The translations under genes were made by a program, and so were the position numbers. Under the pieces are notes generated by a model. It saw only the letters and a program-made list of their open reading frames with translations. It was not told where the DNA came from and made no database searches. Shown here one piece after another: positions 42,223-50,963 of a stretch of 64,000 nucleotides of DNA (positions are counted from its first letter, which is position 1; every line of letters starts with the position of its first letter). The DNA is from GWC2-37-13 sp964564535 (GTDB taxonomy: Bacteria > Patescibacteriota > Microgenomatia > UBA1406 > GWC2-37-13): assembly GCA_964564535.1 (NCBI GenBank), contig CAZMBH010000001.1, positions 1-64,000 on the forward strand. The letters are read 5' to 3'.

Positions 42223-43308
42223 ATGAAGGAAGAAAAAACAACAAAAATTAAAAAACCCGGTATGGGAATAATGGAGGCGCTTCTTAAAAAAACTAAACCA
42301 AGCCTGCTTAAGAAAGGAAAAGAGATTGAAGCAAAAATAGTTTCCATTTCCAAAAAAGGAATCGTTTTTGATGTTGGTGGAAAAGCACAGGCAATTCTGG
42401 GTGAACTTGAAATAAAAGAGATCTCTACTTATATACCTTATCTTACTGTCGGAGATAAGATTTTAGTCAGAATAATTAGTGAAGAATCAAAAAATGGCTT
42501 TCCGGTCGTTTCTTTAAGAAAGTTTTTTGATAAGGGAAAATGGGATATTCTTATTAAGAAAAGAGATAATGAAGAAGAAATTGATGTTATGTGCGGAGAA
42601 TACGGCAAAGGCGGAGTCTTCATCAATTTTATGGGAATAAGAGGGGTAATTCCAAAAATTCAACTGACAGAGCCGTTTATTTCTCAACCGGAAAAAATGC
42701 GTGGTCAGAAGGTAAAGGTAAAGATCCTTGAAGTTGATAAAGAAAAAAATCGATTAGTTGTCTCTCAAAAAGCTTCAGTTTTGAAAATTTCCCACAAAGA
42801 TTTAGTTAAGAAGTTTGAAGCGATAAAAGAAGGAAAAGTATATAAAGCCAAAGTATTGGGAGCATCGGAATTTGGAGTTTTCTGTGAAGTGGAAGGAGTA
42901 GAAGGGTTAATCCATATTTCTGAAATTTCATGGGAAAAAGTTTCCAATGCCGCTTCATTTGTGACGGTTGGGGACACAATTGACGTCTATGTCGTAGAAA
43001 AAAACATGACCGATTTTAAACTTAACCTTTCCCTTAAAAGGCTTCAAAAAGATCCATGGGATATCATTGAAGAAAAATATCCAAAAGATAAAGAGGTTGA
43101 GGGAGAGGTAACCAGAAAGGAAAAATACGGATATTTTGTTAAATTAGAATCAGGGATTGAAGGTTTAATTCATATCTCCAAACTCAAAGGAGACGAAAAT
43201 TTAAAGATTGGTCAGAAAATAAAAGCGTTCATTGAAAGGGTGTCGAAAAAAGAACGCCGGATGAGTCTAGTTCTTCCTCAAACAGAAAAACCGGTGATGT
43301 ATAGATAA
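42223..43308 (+). CDS. rpsA: 30S ribosomal protein S1 (four S1 domains)
   Basis: A 361-residue RNA-binding protein with four S1/OB domains at about 33-105, 115-185, 200-272 and 288-355; the third and fourth have the clear VEGLIHISEISW and GIEGLIHISKL motifs. It is shorter than the six-domain E. coli S1 and like the S1 of many low-GC bacteria. It helps mRNA binding on the ribosome, notable where many transcripts seem leaderless. Confidence 0.9.
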   Translation: MKEEKTTKIKKPGMGIMEALLKKTKPSLLKKGKEIEAKIVSISKKGIVFDVGGKAQAILGELEIKEISTYIPYLTVGDKILVRIISEESKNGFPVVSLRKFFDKGKWDILIKKRDNEEEIDVMCGEYGKGGVFINFMGIRGVIPKIQLTEPFISQPEKMRGQKVKVKILEVDKEKNRLVVSQKASVLKISHKDLVKKFEAIKEGKVYKAKVLGASEFGVFCEVEGVEGLIHISEISWEKVSNAASFVTVGDTIDVYVVEKNMTDFKLNLSLKRLQKDPWDIIEEKYPKDKEVEGEVTRKEKYGYFVKLESGIEGLIHISKLKGDENLKIGQKIKAFIERVSKKERRMSLVLPQTEKPVMYR

Positions 43309-43327
43309 AATACTACCAATAAATTAA

Positions 43328-43747
43328 TTATTTACTGCGTAAAAATTGTAGAAAAGTTCCGGGCGTCATAACCTTAATATTATATTTTTCTTTAATTTTA
43401 TTAATTTCAAAATCTTTAATATTATAAGTAATTAAAAAATTAACCTTTGACTCAACAGCTCCAGAAATTATATGAGCGTCATTTATATCTTTTACATATT
43501 TTTTATAGTTTGCTTTTATTTGTTTTAAACCTAAGGAAAGATTACAAGTTTTAAGATTTCCTTTTACAATCTTATTAAATTTTGTATCATCCAAATTTAA
43601 CTTTTTGACTACAAGTGAAAGCTCTTTAAAAGAAACATTTGATATAAAACAAACAATATTTTTGTTATTAATAAGTTGATAAGAGGCTCCAGTATTGGAA
43701 ATCAATGAAGAAATGACAATATCCGAATCAAGAAAAACATTAACCAT
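43328..43747 (-). CDS. PIN-domain toxin (COG1569-like)
   Basis: A 139-residue PIN RNase-like protein: FLDSDIVISSLIS (first acidic residues), SFKELSLVVKKL, and DINDAHIISGAVESKVNFLITYNIKDF (C-terminal acidic pair). This fits the PIN family of putative toxins. It starts 3 nt after the HTH gene, which probably encodes the antitoxin. RNA target unknown. Confidence 0.75.
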   Translation of the reverse strand: MVNVFLDSDIVISSLISNTGASYQLINNKNIVCFISNVSFKELSLVVKKLNLDDTKFNKIVKGNLKTCNLSLGLKQIKANYKKYVKDINDAHIISGAVESKVNFLITYNIKDFEINKIKEKYNIKVMTPGTFLQFLRSK

Positions 43748-43750
43748 AGG

Positions 43751-44017
43751 CTATAAACTTTTTCTTATTTCTTTAATGGTTTTTTCTACTTGACCAAGCT
43801 TTTTAAAATCTTCTTTTTCAGCCAAGTATAGATCATAGTCTATACCCGTTAAGGCAAAATATACAGAAGTGACAGGAATCCGATAAACTTTCCCGATTTT
43901 CTTAGCGACGATTTCACCACGTCCAATAAGATCGTAAACGGTATTTTTTGTTAACTGCAAAATCGAGGCAATCTGTTCAGGTGTAAATGTTTGAGGAACG
44001 GTTATTTGATTTAACAT
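43751..44017 (-). CDS. excisionase-type HTH protein, probable antitoxin
   Basis: About 88 residues. A MerR/excisionase-like winged helix: FTPEQIASILQLTKNTVYDLIGRGEIVAKKIGKVYRIP, then a charged C-terminal helix that could bind the toxin. The start at 44017 is set by a strong promoter (TTGACA 44052-44047, 17-nt spacer, TATAAA 44029-44024) with 6 nt to the ATG; the frame runs 14 codons further up through the promoter. An excisionase-type antitoxin with a PIN toxin is less common than Phd or AbrB partners. Confidence 0.7.
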   Translation of the reverse strand: MLNQITVPQTFTPEQIASILQLTKNTVYDLIGRGEIVAKKIGKVYRIPVTSVYFALTGIDYDLYLAEKEDFKKLGQVEKTIKEIRKSL

Positions 44018-44180
44018 ACTTACTTTATACCAAAGACTACAAAAGATGTCAATAGGCAATTAAAAACGAGCGATTAATCTATCCTTAGTGGTTTTGCCTT
44101 TAACATCTATTTTTGGGATCATACTCCTGGCATTAAACCTATTTATGGGACTTTTTAAGATCAAGAGATAAATTAGTTTT

Positions 44181-45567
44181 TTACCAACAAATAAACAGGA
44201 AGCAGTGTTTTTTCACTGTCTTGTCATCCCCGTGGAGACGGGGATCCAGACTAGATACACCTTTTTTCTTCGTTGGGGTCGGAACAACATTCTTTGGTTT
44301 AAGTATCTCTTCTATCTTTTGTAATATTCCGGTTTCTCCAACATTTATCTTAAACTCCGGTAACTCCACATAGTCTCCTTGAGGGTTAACAGCTGAGAGA
44401 TTAATAAAGTATTCTTGTTTTGTCAGTTTCTCAGATATATTAATCCCAAACCTTGAGGATTCGTTGGCAGAAGAGGTTGTATTAAATACTAAGTCTCGAC
44501 CTGTATTACTATCATTCTCCTTTTCAATTTTCAAGGTTACTTTGGTTCCAACTGGAGCGATACCATAAAAAGTTGGGGTGATAGAGTTGATTGTCAGGTC
44601 AGAAATTAGACTCGAATTGATTGAGGAGAAATTAATATTTTTGTCTCCAATATAAAGAAGTGAGAGTGGAAACCAGGTACCCGAGAAATTAGCTTCATGA
44701 GTGTTGATACGTACTATCTTTGTCTGTGTGTCAGTAGTGTTACCGGCACTGTCTACCGCTCTCACCTTCCATTTATATGCTTTGCCACTTGTTAATTTAT
44801 CTTTATCTTTTTTGGCATGGACAGAAATATTATCACCATCATATTTAACATATTTATCATCATCTTCATAATAATCTTTATCACCTGGTTTGGTTGGTTC
44901 TATATTGTCTATATATAGATTATCATTAACCAATATCTGATACTTGAACCTCCAAGATCACTAAAATTTTGTATCCCTACATCATTATCATGAATATAAT
45001 TGTTTCTAATGATTATGTTGGACAGAGCTGTATTATTAACGTAATCTACGATCATTATTCCTCTTGGATTACTACCATTTATTCCGTTTTTTAGTTCAAA
45101 GCCATCAATAACAATATAGGACTTACGGATACCAAAACAATCGTTTGTGTCCGTAGCGTCAACAATTGGTCTACCAGTTCCCGGCCAAGCCTTGTAAGTA
45201 ATATAGTTTCCAGCTGTTCCAGAATTAGTTTTTATACAAACCACAGCTTTTTCGCCACTCATACCTGTACATGTAGACGCACCACCATTACCAGAATATG
45301 TTATTCCACCTTTTACATTCACCGTATCTCCGGCAACATGGTATCTGCCGCCTTTTGAATTGTTTTCCAGGGGGTTCCACTTGAACCATTACCCGTCGTA
45401 TCATTTCCTGTGTCTCCGGCGACGTAGTAAGAGGTGGCGTAGACGGAAGTATGGAAGGTAAGAGTAAGAACAAAGAAAAATAGAAAAGAGAAAATAAATT
45501 TTACAAAACGGCGGAGCAGTTTACTCTCTCTCTCAATCCCAAAGTTGGGAACGAATGTTTGGAACAT
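44181..45567 (-). pseudogene. broken surface beta-helix protein (DUF1565-like) in three frames
   Basis: Piece 1 (45567 to about 45330) has a signal peptide and YYVAGDTGNDTTGNGSSGTPWKTIQKA, a pectate-lyase/DUF1565-type start. Piece 2 (about 45340-44910) continues the beta-helix (VNVKGG, IVIDGFELKNG, IIIRNNYIHDNDVG). Piece 3 (about 44940-44181) is a fibronectin-like region (YQILVND, YKWKVRAVDSAGNTTDTQ). The frame changes near 45335 and 44935. The 3' end carries a REP palindrome (44222-44249); read past it in the next frame, the sequence would encode KTLLPVYLLVKN, a plausible original membrane tail. Most likely a decayed adhesin-like gene. Confidence 0.75.
44222..44249. repeat. REP-like palindrome in the broken beta-helix gene
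   Basis: TGTCATCCCCG ... CGGGGATCCAG, same family as 34538-34565. It is translated as SLDPRLHGDD and appears to have changed the downstream reading frame of the protein's tail. Confidence 0.75.
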
Positions 45568-45650
45568 AACATAATAAAATTACGGAAAATATTCTGTATG
45601 TATTATTTATATTAAATTTGATCAGAAAATACAATAGATAGTTTTAGATT

Positions 45651-45676
45651 AGATTCCCGCCTCCGCGGGAATGACA
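45651..45676. repeat. REP-like palindrome, intergenic
   Basis: AGATTCCCGCC ... GCGGGAATGACA, same family as the 30763 copy, between the broken beta-helix gene and the Phd-VapC operon. This 260-nt gap otherwise holds only the palindromes listed next. Confidence 0.75.
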
Positions 45677-45715
45677 AACGAGGGAGGTGATAATAATCGT
45701 ATTTCTAATAGTACA

Positions 45716-45827
45716 ATCGATTAATCGATAATACACCTTAATATCAGTTAACTAGTTAACTGATAAATACCTAAAAAAACCTAAAAATTCCTCTTGACAA
45801 AGTTAGCTAAGTTAGCTAACATATAGT
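45716..45827 (+). promoter_or_regulatory. Phd-VapC promoter with three stacked palindromes
   Basis: Perfect palindromes: ATCGATTAATCGAT (45716-45729), a 22-bp one with ATCAGTTAAC ends centred on ACTAGT (45743-45764), and GTTAGCTAAGTTAGCTAAC (45802-45820), whose halves TTAGCTAA are themselves palindromic. The third lies between a TTGACA -35 (45794-45799) and the ATG at 45828 and covers the -10 (TAACAT 45817-45822 or TATAGT 45822-45827). Typical of autoregulated toxin-antitoxin promoters. Confidence 0.65.
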
Positions 45828-46061
45828 ATGTTAATTGCAAATATTCATGACGCTAAATCAAATTTATCAAGCCTGATAGCCAGTGTTTTGGCTGGTAAAG
45901 ACGTGATTATTGCTAAAGCCGGAAAACCAATTATTAAACTAATCAGATATATCCCTGAGAAGAAACAGAGAACTCCAGGTCTTTTTAAAGGCCAAACTTG
46001 GATATCTGATGATTTTACGGATGAGAATGAGGAAATTGAGAAAATGTTTTCAATAAAATGA
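45828..46061 (+). CDS. Phd/YefM-family antitoxin
   Basis: A 77-residue protein: IANIHDAKSNLSSLIASVLAGKDVIIAKAGKPIIKLI is the Phd fold used for DNA binding and dimerisation; the C-terminal acidic tail (DDFTDENEEIEKMF) should cover the toxin active site. It overlaps the toxin gene by 4 nt. Confidence 0.85.
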   Translation: MLIANIHDAKSNLSSLIASVLAGKDVIIAKAGKPIIKLIRYIPEKKQRTPGLFKGQTWISDDFTDENEEIEKMFSIK

Positions 46062-46429
46062 AATATTTATTAGATACTCATATTTTGATCTGGTGGGCAG
46101 AGAATAATAGAAAACTTAAACCCGAGCATAAAGATATTATTGCTGATGGTGATAATATGATCTTTGTTAGTGTTGTAAGTGTTTGGGAAGTAATCATTAA
46201 AACCAAACTCAAAAAGATCAGATTAAAGATGTCAGTCGACAAAATAATTAGTAAATATAACTTTCAAATTTTGGATATAAAATTATACCACGTTTTAGAA
46301 CTTAATAAATTAAAAGATTATCATAAAGATCCGTTTGACAGACTTCTTATTACCCAATCAACAGTCGAGGGCTTAATTTTGTTAACAGATGACAGATTGA
46401 TTAATCAGTATTTTAAAAGGAATATTTAA
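46058..46429 (+). CDS. VapC-type PIN toxin
   Basis: A 123-residue RNase toxin: LLDTHILIWW (Asp6), SVWEVIIK (Glu), KDPFDRLLITQ (Asp) and LLTDDRLI (Asp), the four acidic positions of VapC PIN domains. Probably cleaves tRNA or rRNA when released from the antitoxin. Translationally coupled to the Phd gene. Confidence 0.9.
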   Translation: MKYLLDTHILIWWAENNRKLKPEHKDIIADGDNMIFVSVVSVWEVIIKTKLKKIRLKMSVDKIISKYNFQILDIKLYHVLELNKLKDYHKDPFDRLLITQSTVEGLILLTDDRLINQYFKRNI

Positions 46430-46467
46430 TATCTTGATAAACTTGACAAACTTTATAACTTGATAGA

Positions 46468-48237
46468 CTACTCAATCAACCCTTTTTCTTCTTCTGACGC
46501 AATAACCTTGAAGCCGACGTGGTTGTGGCCGGCAAAGAAAAGACCTTCTCCAACTCCCGCTTGGAGCAAGAAATGTTTTTCTCCTCCGGTTAAGAAGAAG
46601 GTTTTAGCAATCAGTTCAACCGCCGCAGTAGACTGTTTTAAGATTATTTGAAGTGAAGAATTCGTTATAATAGCTTTTCCTTCCTCGGTTGCCAAAAAAT
46701 CTTCAACATCCTGAGTGATAGTTGTCAGTCCCAAATGATATTTACGGGCCCTTTTTGCGAATGAATGAAGATAGGCTCCCGAATCTTTTTGTTTAATCAA
46801 ATACCAAGCCTCATCAACAATTAAAACTCTTTTTTTCTTTTCTCTTCGGACCCGGTTCCAAATATAGTCAAGGACGATGTACATGGCTACTGGTCGGAGA
46901 TTTTCTTCAAGGTCACGGATGCCAAAAACAGTAAAAGGATTTTTTATATCAAAATTTGAGTGTTGATTAAAAATACCCGATGCGCTCCCTGAAACAAATT
47001 TTTCCAGTCGGTCTGCCATCTCCTTTGATTCCGGAGTTTCCATTCCGGCAAAAACCTTAAAAAGATCTTCAAGAAGAGGCGGCTCAAGGGAAAAAGTTTC
47101 CGGATCCTGAGTGATTCCTTTTTCTCGATAGGTTAGGACAAGAGCCCGATCTAAAAGTGCATCTTGTGATGGAGTTAATTCTCCCATAATTACTCTCATT
47201 AAAGAATGAAGGTCAAGTATTTTGTTGGATAATTCATCGGGTCCGGCATTAGTTTTTTCCAAATCAAATGGATTAATTTTATAAGTTGATGCGGCTGAAA
47301 AAACAACATACTCACCGCCAACAGCCGGAACTAACTTTTCATATTCATTTTCCGGATCGATAATAATCACATCGGTTCCCATCATTAACAATCTTAAAGC
47401 CTCAAGTTTTACTAGAAAACTTTTTCCTCCACCAGACTTTCCTAAAATAACAGAATTGGCATTTTCTAGAGTAAACCGGTCAAAAATAATTAAAGAGCCG
47501 TCGTGTTGGTTTAATCCATAAAGAATTCCCTCATTTTGAGTGAGTGAGGCTGTTGCGAAAGGAAAGGTCGTCGCCAAAGATGTTGTATCCATATTCCTCC
47601 AAACACCTAACTTATCATAGAAAATCGGCAAAGTTGATTTAAACCCTTCTTCCATTTCAAGAGTTGCCTGGCGGGAGATTATTAAAAGCGATGACAAAAC
47701 AGAATCAATTTCTTTGGTTACCCGATTTAGTTCTTCCAATGAATCCGCAGGGATAGTAACGTAAAGACCGAATTGAAAGAATCGCTCCGATCCTTTTGCC
47801 AATTCGGCCTGCAGAGATAAAGCGTCATCAAGGGCAACTTGGACGGTTGGGTCAACCACTTTCCCGGCTTTTATATCCCCTTCAATAGTTGCTTCCATTT
47901 CAGCAATTTTTCTTTTTAAATCATCCAGAATATTTTTTGACTCGGCCGGATAAATATACATAGATATATAAAGAGGGTGATCAAAAGTGATTAAAGAGTA
48001 AAGCCAATTAGCGGAAACATAGCGGGGATATCCAACAACATATAAGGTTCGATAATAGCGGTCGTCAATCTTAAGACTATTAAAATCCACCTCAACATAA
48101 GAAGGAGCGATTAAATCTTTTGTTGAAACAGATCCGGCCGCTAAAAAATCGGCAATATTACTGCTGCCGACAGGTTTAAGATTGCCGGTAGAAGGTTGAT
48201 TATTTGTTGGTTTTTGAAACAGATTAAAAATATTCAT
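46468..48237 (-). CDS. virB4: VirB4-family type IV secretion ATPase
   Basis: A 589-residue ATPase: an N-terminal VirB4 domain (IDDRYYRTLYVVGYPRYVSANWL), Walker A GKSGGGKSF at about 268, IIIDPENEY after it, Walker B RVLIVDEAWYLI at about 480, and an SLQIILKQS arginine-finger region. It powers substrate transfer or pilus assembly at the inner membrane. It lies in an operon behind a TraC-like gene and a PrgI-like gene. Confidence 0.92.
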   Translation of the reverse strand: MNIFNLFQKPTNNQPSTGNLKPVGSSNIADFLAAGSVSTKDLIAPSYVEVDFNSLKIDDRYYRTLYVVGYPRYVSANWLYSLITFDHPLYISMYIYPAESKNILDDLKRKIAEMEATIEGDIKAGKVVDPTVQVALDDALSLQAELAKGSERFFQFGLYVTIPADSLEELNRVTKEIDSVLSSLLIISRQATLEMEEGFKSTLPIFYDKLGVWRNMDTTSLATTFPFATASLTQNEGILYGLNQHDGSLIIFDRFTLENANSVILGKSGGGKSFLVKLEALRLLMMGTDVIIIDPENEYEKLVPAVGGEYVVFSAASTYKINPFDLEKTNAGPDELSNKILDLHSLMRVIMGELTPSQDALLDRALVLTYREKGITQDPETFSLEPPLLEDLFKVFAGMETPESKEMADRLEKFVSGSASGIFNQHSNFDIKNPFTVFGIRDLEENLRPVAMYIVLDYIWNRVRREKKKRVLIVDEAWYLIKQKDSGAYLHSFAKRARKYHLGLTTITQDVEDFLATEEGKAIITNSSLQIILKQSTAAVELIAKTFFLTGGEKHFLLQAGVGEGLFFAGHNHVGFKVIASEEEKGLIE

Positions 48238-48248
48238 AAAAAAGTTTT

Positions 48249-48905
48249 CTAACCCTGCGACATAACCACATCCTTGTAACTCTCAACTGGCGCCAACCTC
48301 CGGCCGGTTGCGGATGGGTTATAAAGATTGTAATAAAGTTCAGTTAGTTCTTGGCTTTGTAAAATACTTCCCTTCAATCCGATTTTAGTTATTAATCTCA
48401 GCAAGTTGTCCCGTTTCGGATAAAGAGAAGTCTTTGCCCGGGTAATCACATATTCTTTATTTAGTGAACCGGGATTGGCACCACTGATTCCCATTTCAAG
48501 AGGTGAGAATGGGACGACAAAGAAAAACCGTTTTTCAAGGACAGTATTTATTTTTATAATACTTTTAATATATTCTCTATATCCAACCATTCTTTTTTTT
48601 AAAATATCAACACTCTGTTTATTTATTTTGTCTTCGAGGTAATCTAAATAGGTTGACACGTCTATTTTTTTGGAAAGAATTAGGATCTGGACAGGAAAGG
48701 ACAGTGAATTTAGAAGTTCGGAATAAGCATAAATCATTGAAGACTGTTCTTCAGTCGATAACAGCCAAAAATTAACAGCCCCAACTTCAATGACGGAAGC
48801 CGCTGAAAAATCTTTCATCAAAACCACATCATCCTTTATTTCCTCGATCTCAATAAAGGATTGTGTAGAAGCCTTAACTGGTGAAGTGTGTTTTGTGGTT
48901 GCCAT
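48249..48905 (-). CDS. TraC-like domain protein of the VirB4 operon
   Basis: A 218-residue soluble protein: FIEIEEIKDDVVLMKDFSAASVIEVGAVNFWLLSTEEQSSMI and LSFPVQILILSKKID resemble the N-terminal TraC-like segment of Gram-positive VirB4/TrsE proteins, here as a separate gene. It starts 2 nt after the PrgI-like gene and ends 11 nt before virB4, so the three are one unit. Confidence 0.65.
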   Translation of the reverse strand: MATTKHTSPVKASTQSFIEIEEIKDDVVLMKDFSAASVIEVGAVNFWLLSTEEQSSMIYAYSELLNSLSFPVQILILSKKIDVSTYLDYLEDKINKQSVDILKKRMVGYREYIKSIIKINTVLEKRFFFVVPFSPLEMGISGANPGSLNKEYVITRAKTSLYPKRDNLLRLITKIGLKGSILQSQELTELYYNLYNPSATGRRLAPVESYKDVVMSQG

Positions 48906-48907
48906 AT

Positions 48908-49747
48908 TTACATCATTTCCTTTGACATAATCTCAATGGGTTTAATATTTTCATTTTCTACCCTAACTTTCATTGTATCAAAAAAGAAATTTCCTTTTGG
49001 ATCTTTGACTTCAAAGAAATATTCAGACGGAATGATTGAGTTATAAGTAGCAAAAATTCCATGGGAATTTGTTTTTAATATCCTAATTGGGTCGTTGTTA
49101 AGTTCCTTTTTGATATAAACGAGGACTCCAGCTAAGGGAATCTTTTTATAATTTTTTATTGATCCTGTAAGGGTAGGGGTTTTAACACTTTTTGTAAAGG
49201 GAGGAGGATTATTTGTTGGCGCAGGCTTGTTGACGTTCTTTACAATTTTTCTACCGAGTAAAGAGGAAAATGAATCAGAAAAAAGGCGGCTAATTTCCTG
49301 ACTTCTTTTTTGGCTATTTGCGGGGGCTTTACTATTTAAATAGTTTGATAATTTTTGTTGGGAATCGATATGAGACATAACTCGATGAGGGTCATTGGTA
49401 AAAACTAAGTCCTTTAAAAAATAAATTGCCGGATTATTTTTTTTAAAAAAATATTGGGTAGGAGAAGATAAACGTTTTATTAAATTTCTCACCCAAACTT
49501 CCATTGGCCGGTCGTTTATAGGGACAAAAGCAAAAGCGACGCCGATTAAAGCAACAATCAAGCCTAAAAAGAAATTTAAAATAGGGACGGGAAAGGTATA
49601 AAAAACCAATACTCCGATAGGGATGGAAATAACCAGATAAATGAACTGTTTAATAGTTAAAAAACCGATTAATTTAAACTCAAAAGTGGTTATTTGTCTT
49701 GGAATTGCATGTTGCTCCATAAATTTAGTATAACTAAAATTAAACAT
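48908..49747 (-). CDS. PrgI/VirB3-like membrane protein with C-terminal beta domain
   Basis: A 279-residue protein: the N-terminal PrgI-like region (HAIPRQITTFEFKLIGFLTIKQFIYL and two membrane helices, about 25-75, then FVPINDRPMEVWVRNLIKR), a linker, and a carboxypeptidase-regulatory-like domain (LTGSIKNYKKIPLAGVLVYIKKE). PrgI/VirB3 proteins sit with VirB4 at the membrane. It is the first gene of the operon. Confidence 0.75.
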   Translation of the reverse strand: MFNFSYTKFMEQHAIPRQITTFEFKLIGFLTIKQFIYLVISIPIGVLVFYTFPVPILNFFLGLIVALIGVAFAFVPINDRPMEVWVRNLIKRLSSPTQYFFKKNNPAIYFLKDLVFTNDPHRVMSHIDSQQKLSNYLNSKAPANSQKRSQEISRLFSDSFSSLLGRKIVKNVNKPAPTNNPPPFTKSVKTPTLTGSIKNYKKIPLAGVLVYIKKELNNDPIRILKTNSHGIFATYNSIIPSEYFFEVKDPKGNFFFDTMKVRVENENIKPIEIMSKEMM

Positions 49748-49771
49748 TAGGTGGTAGAATATATGGGTTTA

Positions 49772-49791
49772 CCCTGAGCGAAGTCGAAGGG
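49772..49791. repeat. dispersed palindrome abutting tRNA-Ala
   Basis: CCCTGAGCGAAGTCGAAGGG, a repeat unit found in many bacterial genomes. Its last three bases (GGG, 49789-49791) are the first three bases of the tRNA acceptor stem. Confidence 0.7.
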
Positions 49792-49859
49792 CCCGTAGTA
49801 CACCGGTAGTATGTGCCCATGGCATGGGCAAGAAAGGGGTTCAATTCCCCTCGGGTCCA
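49789..49859 (+). tRNA. tRNA-Ala(GGC)
   Basis: The acceptor GGGCCCG pairs with CGGGTCC; the anticodon stem TGCCC/GGGCA encloses loop ATGGCAT with anticodon GGC; the T-arm is GGGGTTCAATTCCCC; the discriminator is A. CCA is not encoded. A hairpin CCGAGT-CTA-ACTCGG (49860-49874) follows at once and may help 3' processing. Confidence 0.93.
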
Positions 49860-49938
49860 CCGAGTCTAACTCGGTTCATTCAAGTTAGACGAGGTGATAG
49901 AGTTTGACTCGACACTTTAAATAATATATATTTTTTTC

Positions 49939-50249
49939 ATGGACAAAACGTCAGATGTTTTGTTAAAAAAAAGATTCTACGTTTATACCATCTTTAGTTT
50001 AAAAGATAAAAAATTCTATACAGGTTATACTATTAATCTTAAAAGAAGACTACATGAACATGCAATGGGTTTATCTAAGGCCACAAGATTTAGGAGTGAC
50101 CCTTTTTACTTATACATTATGAATATTTTATTAATGAGATTGATGCAAAAGCTCGAGAGAGATTTTTAAAAAGCGGATTTGGAAGAAACCAGATGAAACA
50201 AGCTCTTAAAAGAACATTAAAGGAAGTAAATTATTTTTTTAAAATTTAA
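49939..50249 (+). pseudogene. GIY-YIG endonuclease-like gene with one frameshift
   Basis: The first frame gives FYVYTIFSLKDKKFYTGYTINLKRRLHEH, the GIY-YIG core (YVY ... YTGYT, Arg, His). It then runs out at 50169. Shifting frame at a T5 run (50103-50107) restores YEYFINEIDAKARERFLKSG and FGRNQMKQALKRTLKEV up to a TAA at 50247-50249, the expected family ending with the catalytic Glu region. About 103 residues in all. Either a true lesion or a homopolymer error. It is 80 nt after tRNA-Ala. Confidence 0.75.
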
Positions 50250-50251
50250 AA

Positions 50252-50846
50252 TTATTTGATTGTAGCTGCAGTAATTGCTGCCCGACCTGCACCAGCTGCT
50301 TTAACTGTGGCTTGGTTTCTTTCAAATTGTTTGTTTTGGTCCCTTCTGAGCATGTTCAATACTACTTTGAATCGCATTTGTAATTAACTGACTATCAACA
50401 GTAGGACTTAAGACTACTTTATTGTTTCTCTTCTCTCCAAAAAAAAGACAACGTTGACTATGCTCGTCTGTTCCATATTTAGAATTTTCTTGTCTAGCGA
50501 CTAATTCAGGCCATTTCTCAAAATCTTTTAAATCATCTGTTTTTTCAGTTCGAGTATAGAGCGTAAAACCATCATGGGTAGCGATAACAGCACTTTTTTC
50601 TTCACCTTCTTTACCCTCCCTTTCATTTGTATTAATTGTCGTTCTAAAAATTATAAATTTTCCTTCGCCATCACCAACGGTATTGGCATAAGGACCAATA
50701 TCGGGCAAGCTACTCTCAACTTGTGCGATTAATTTATCCATTTCTTGTCTGCGAGTTTTTTCCGTAGCTTCAACTAATGGTATAACTCTTTCAGCACTGT
50801 CTATAACGGTCGCAGCATCTTTGAGCGGATTAATATCGCCGAGCAT
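50252..50846 (-). CDS. hypothetical soluble protein, possibly frameshifted near its end
   Basis: The main frame (50846-50322, 174 residues) has no family I recognise: an acidic helical N terminus, then GEGKFIIFRTTINTNERE and SAVIATHDGFTLYTRTEKT, resembling a small beta-sheet domain. It stops at 50322. Another frame from about 50383 to 50252 reads NKQFERNQATVKAAGAGRAA and would be a natural extension if one base were lost near the GGG at 50340-50342. Unsure which end is real. Confidence 0.45.
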
Positions 50847-50940
50847 AATATATTTTTAAAATGATAATTAATTTATGTTATTTCTTCTTCTTCTTTTCAA
50901 GCGATTTTTTGATTCTCAATTTACTGTTGAAATCTCCTTA

Positions 50941-50963
50941 AACGTACGTTAATATGTACATAT
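50941..50963 (+). promoter_or_regulatory. palindromic operators of the YefM-RelE-like operon
   Basis: AACGTACGTT (50941-50950) and ATATGTACATAT (50952-50963), both perfect palindromes that share the core GTAC. The second abuts the ATG at 50964. Likely binding sites for the antitoxin. Confidence 0.55.
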
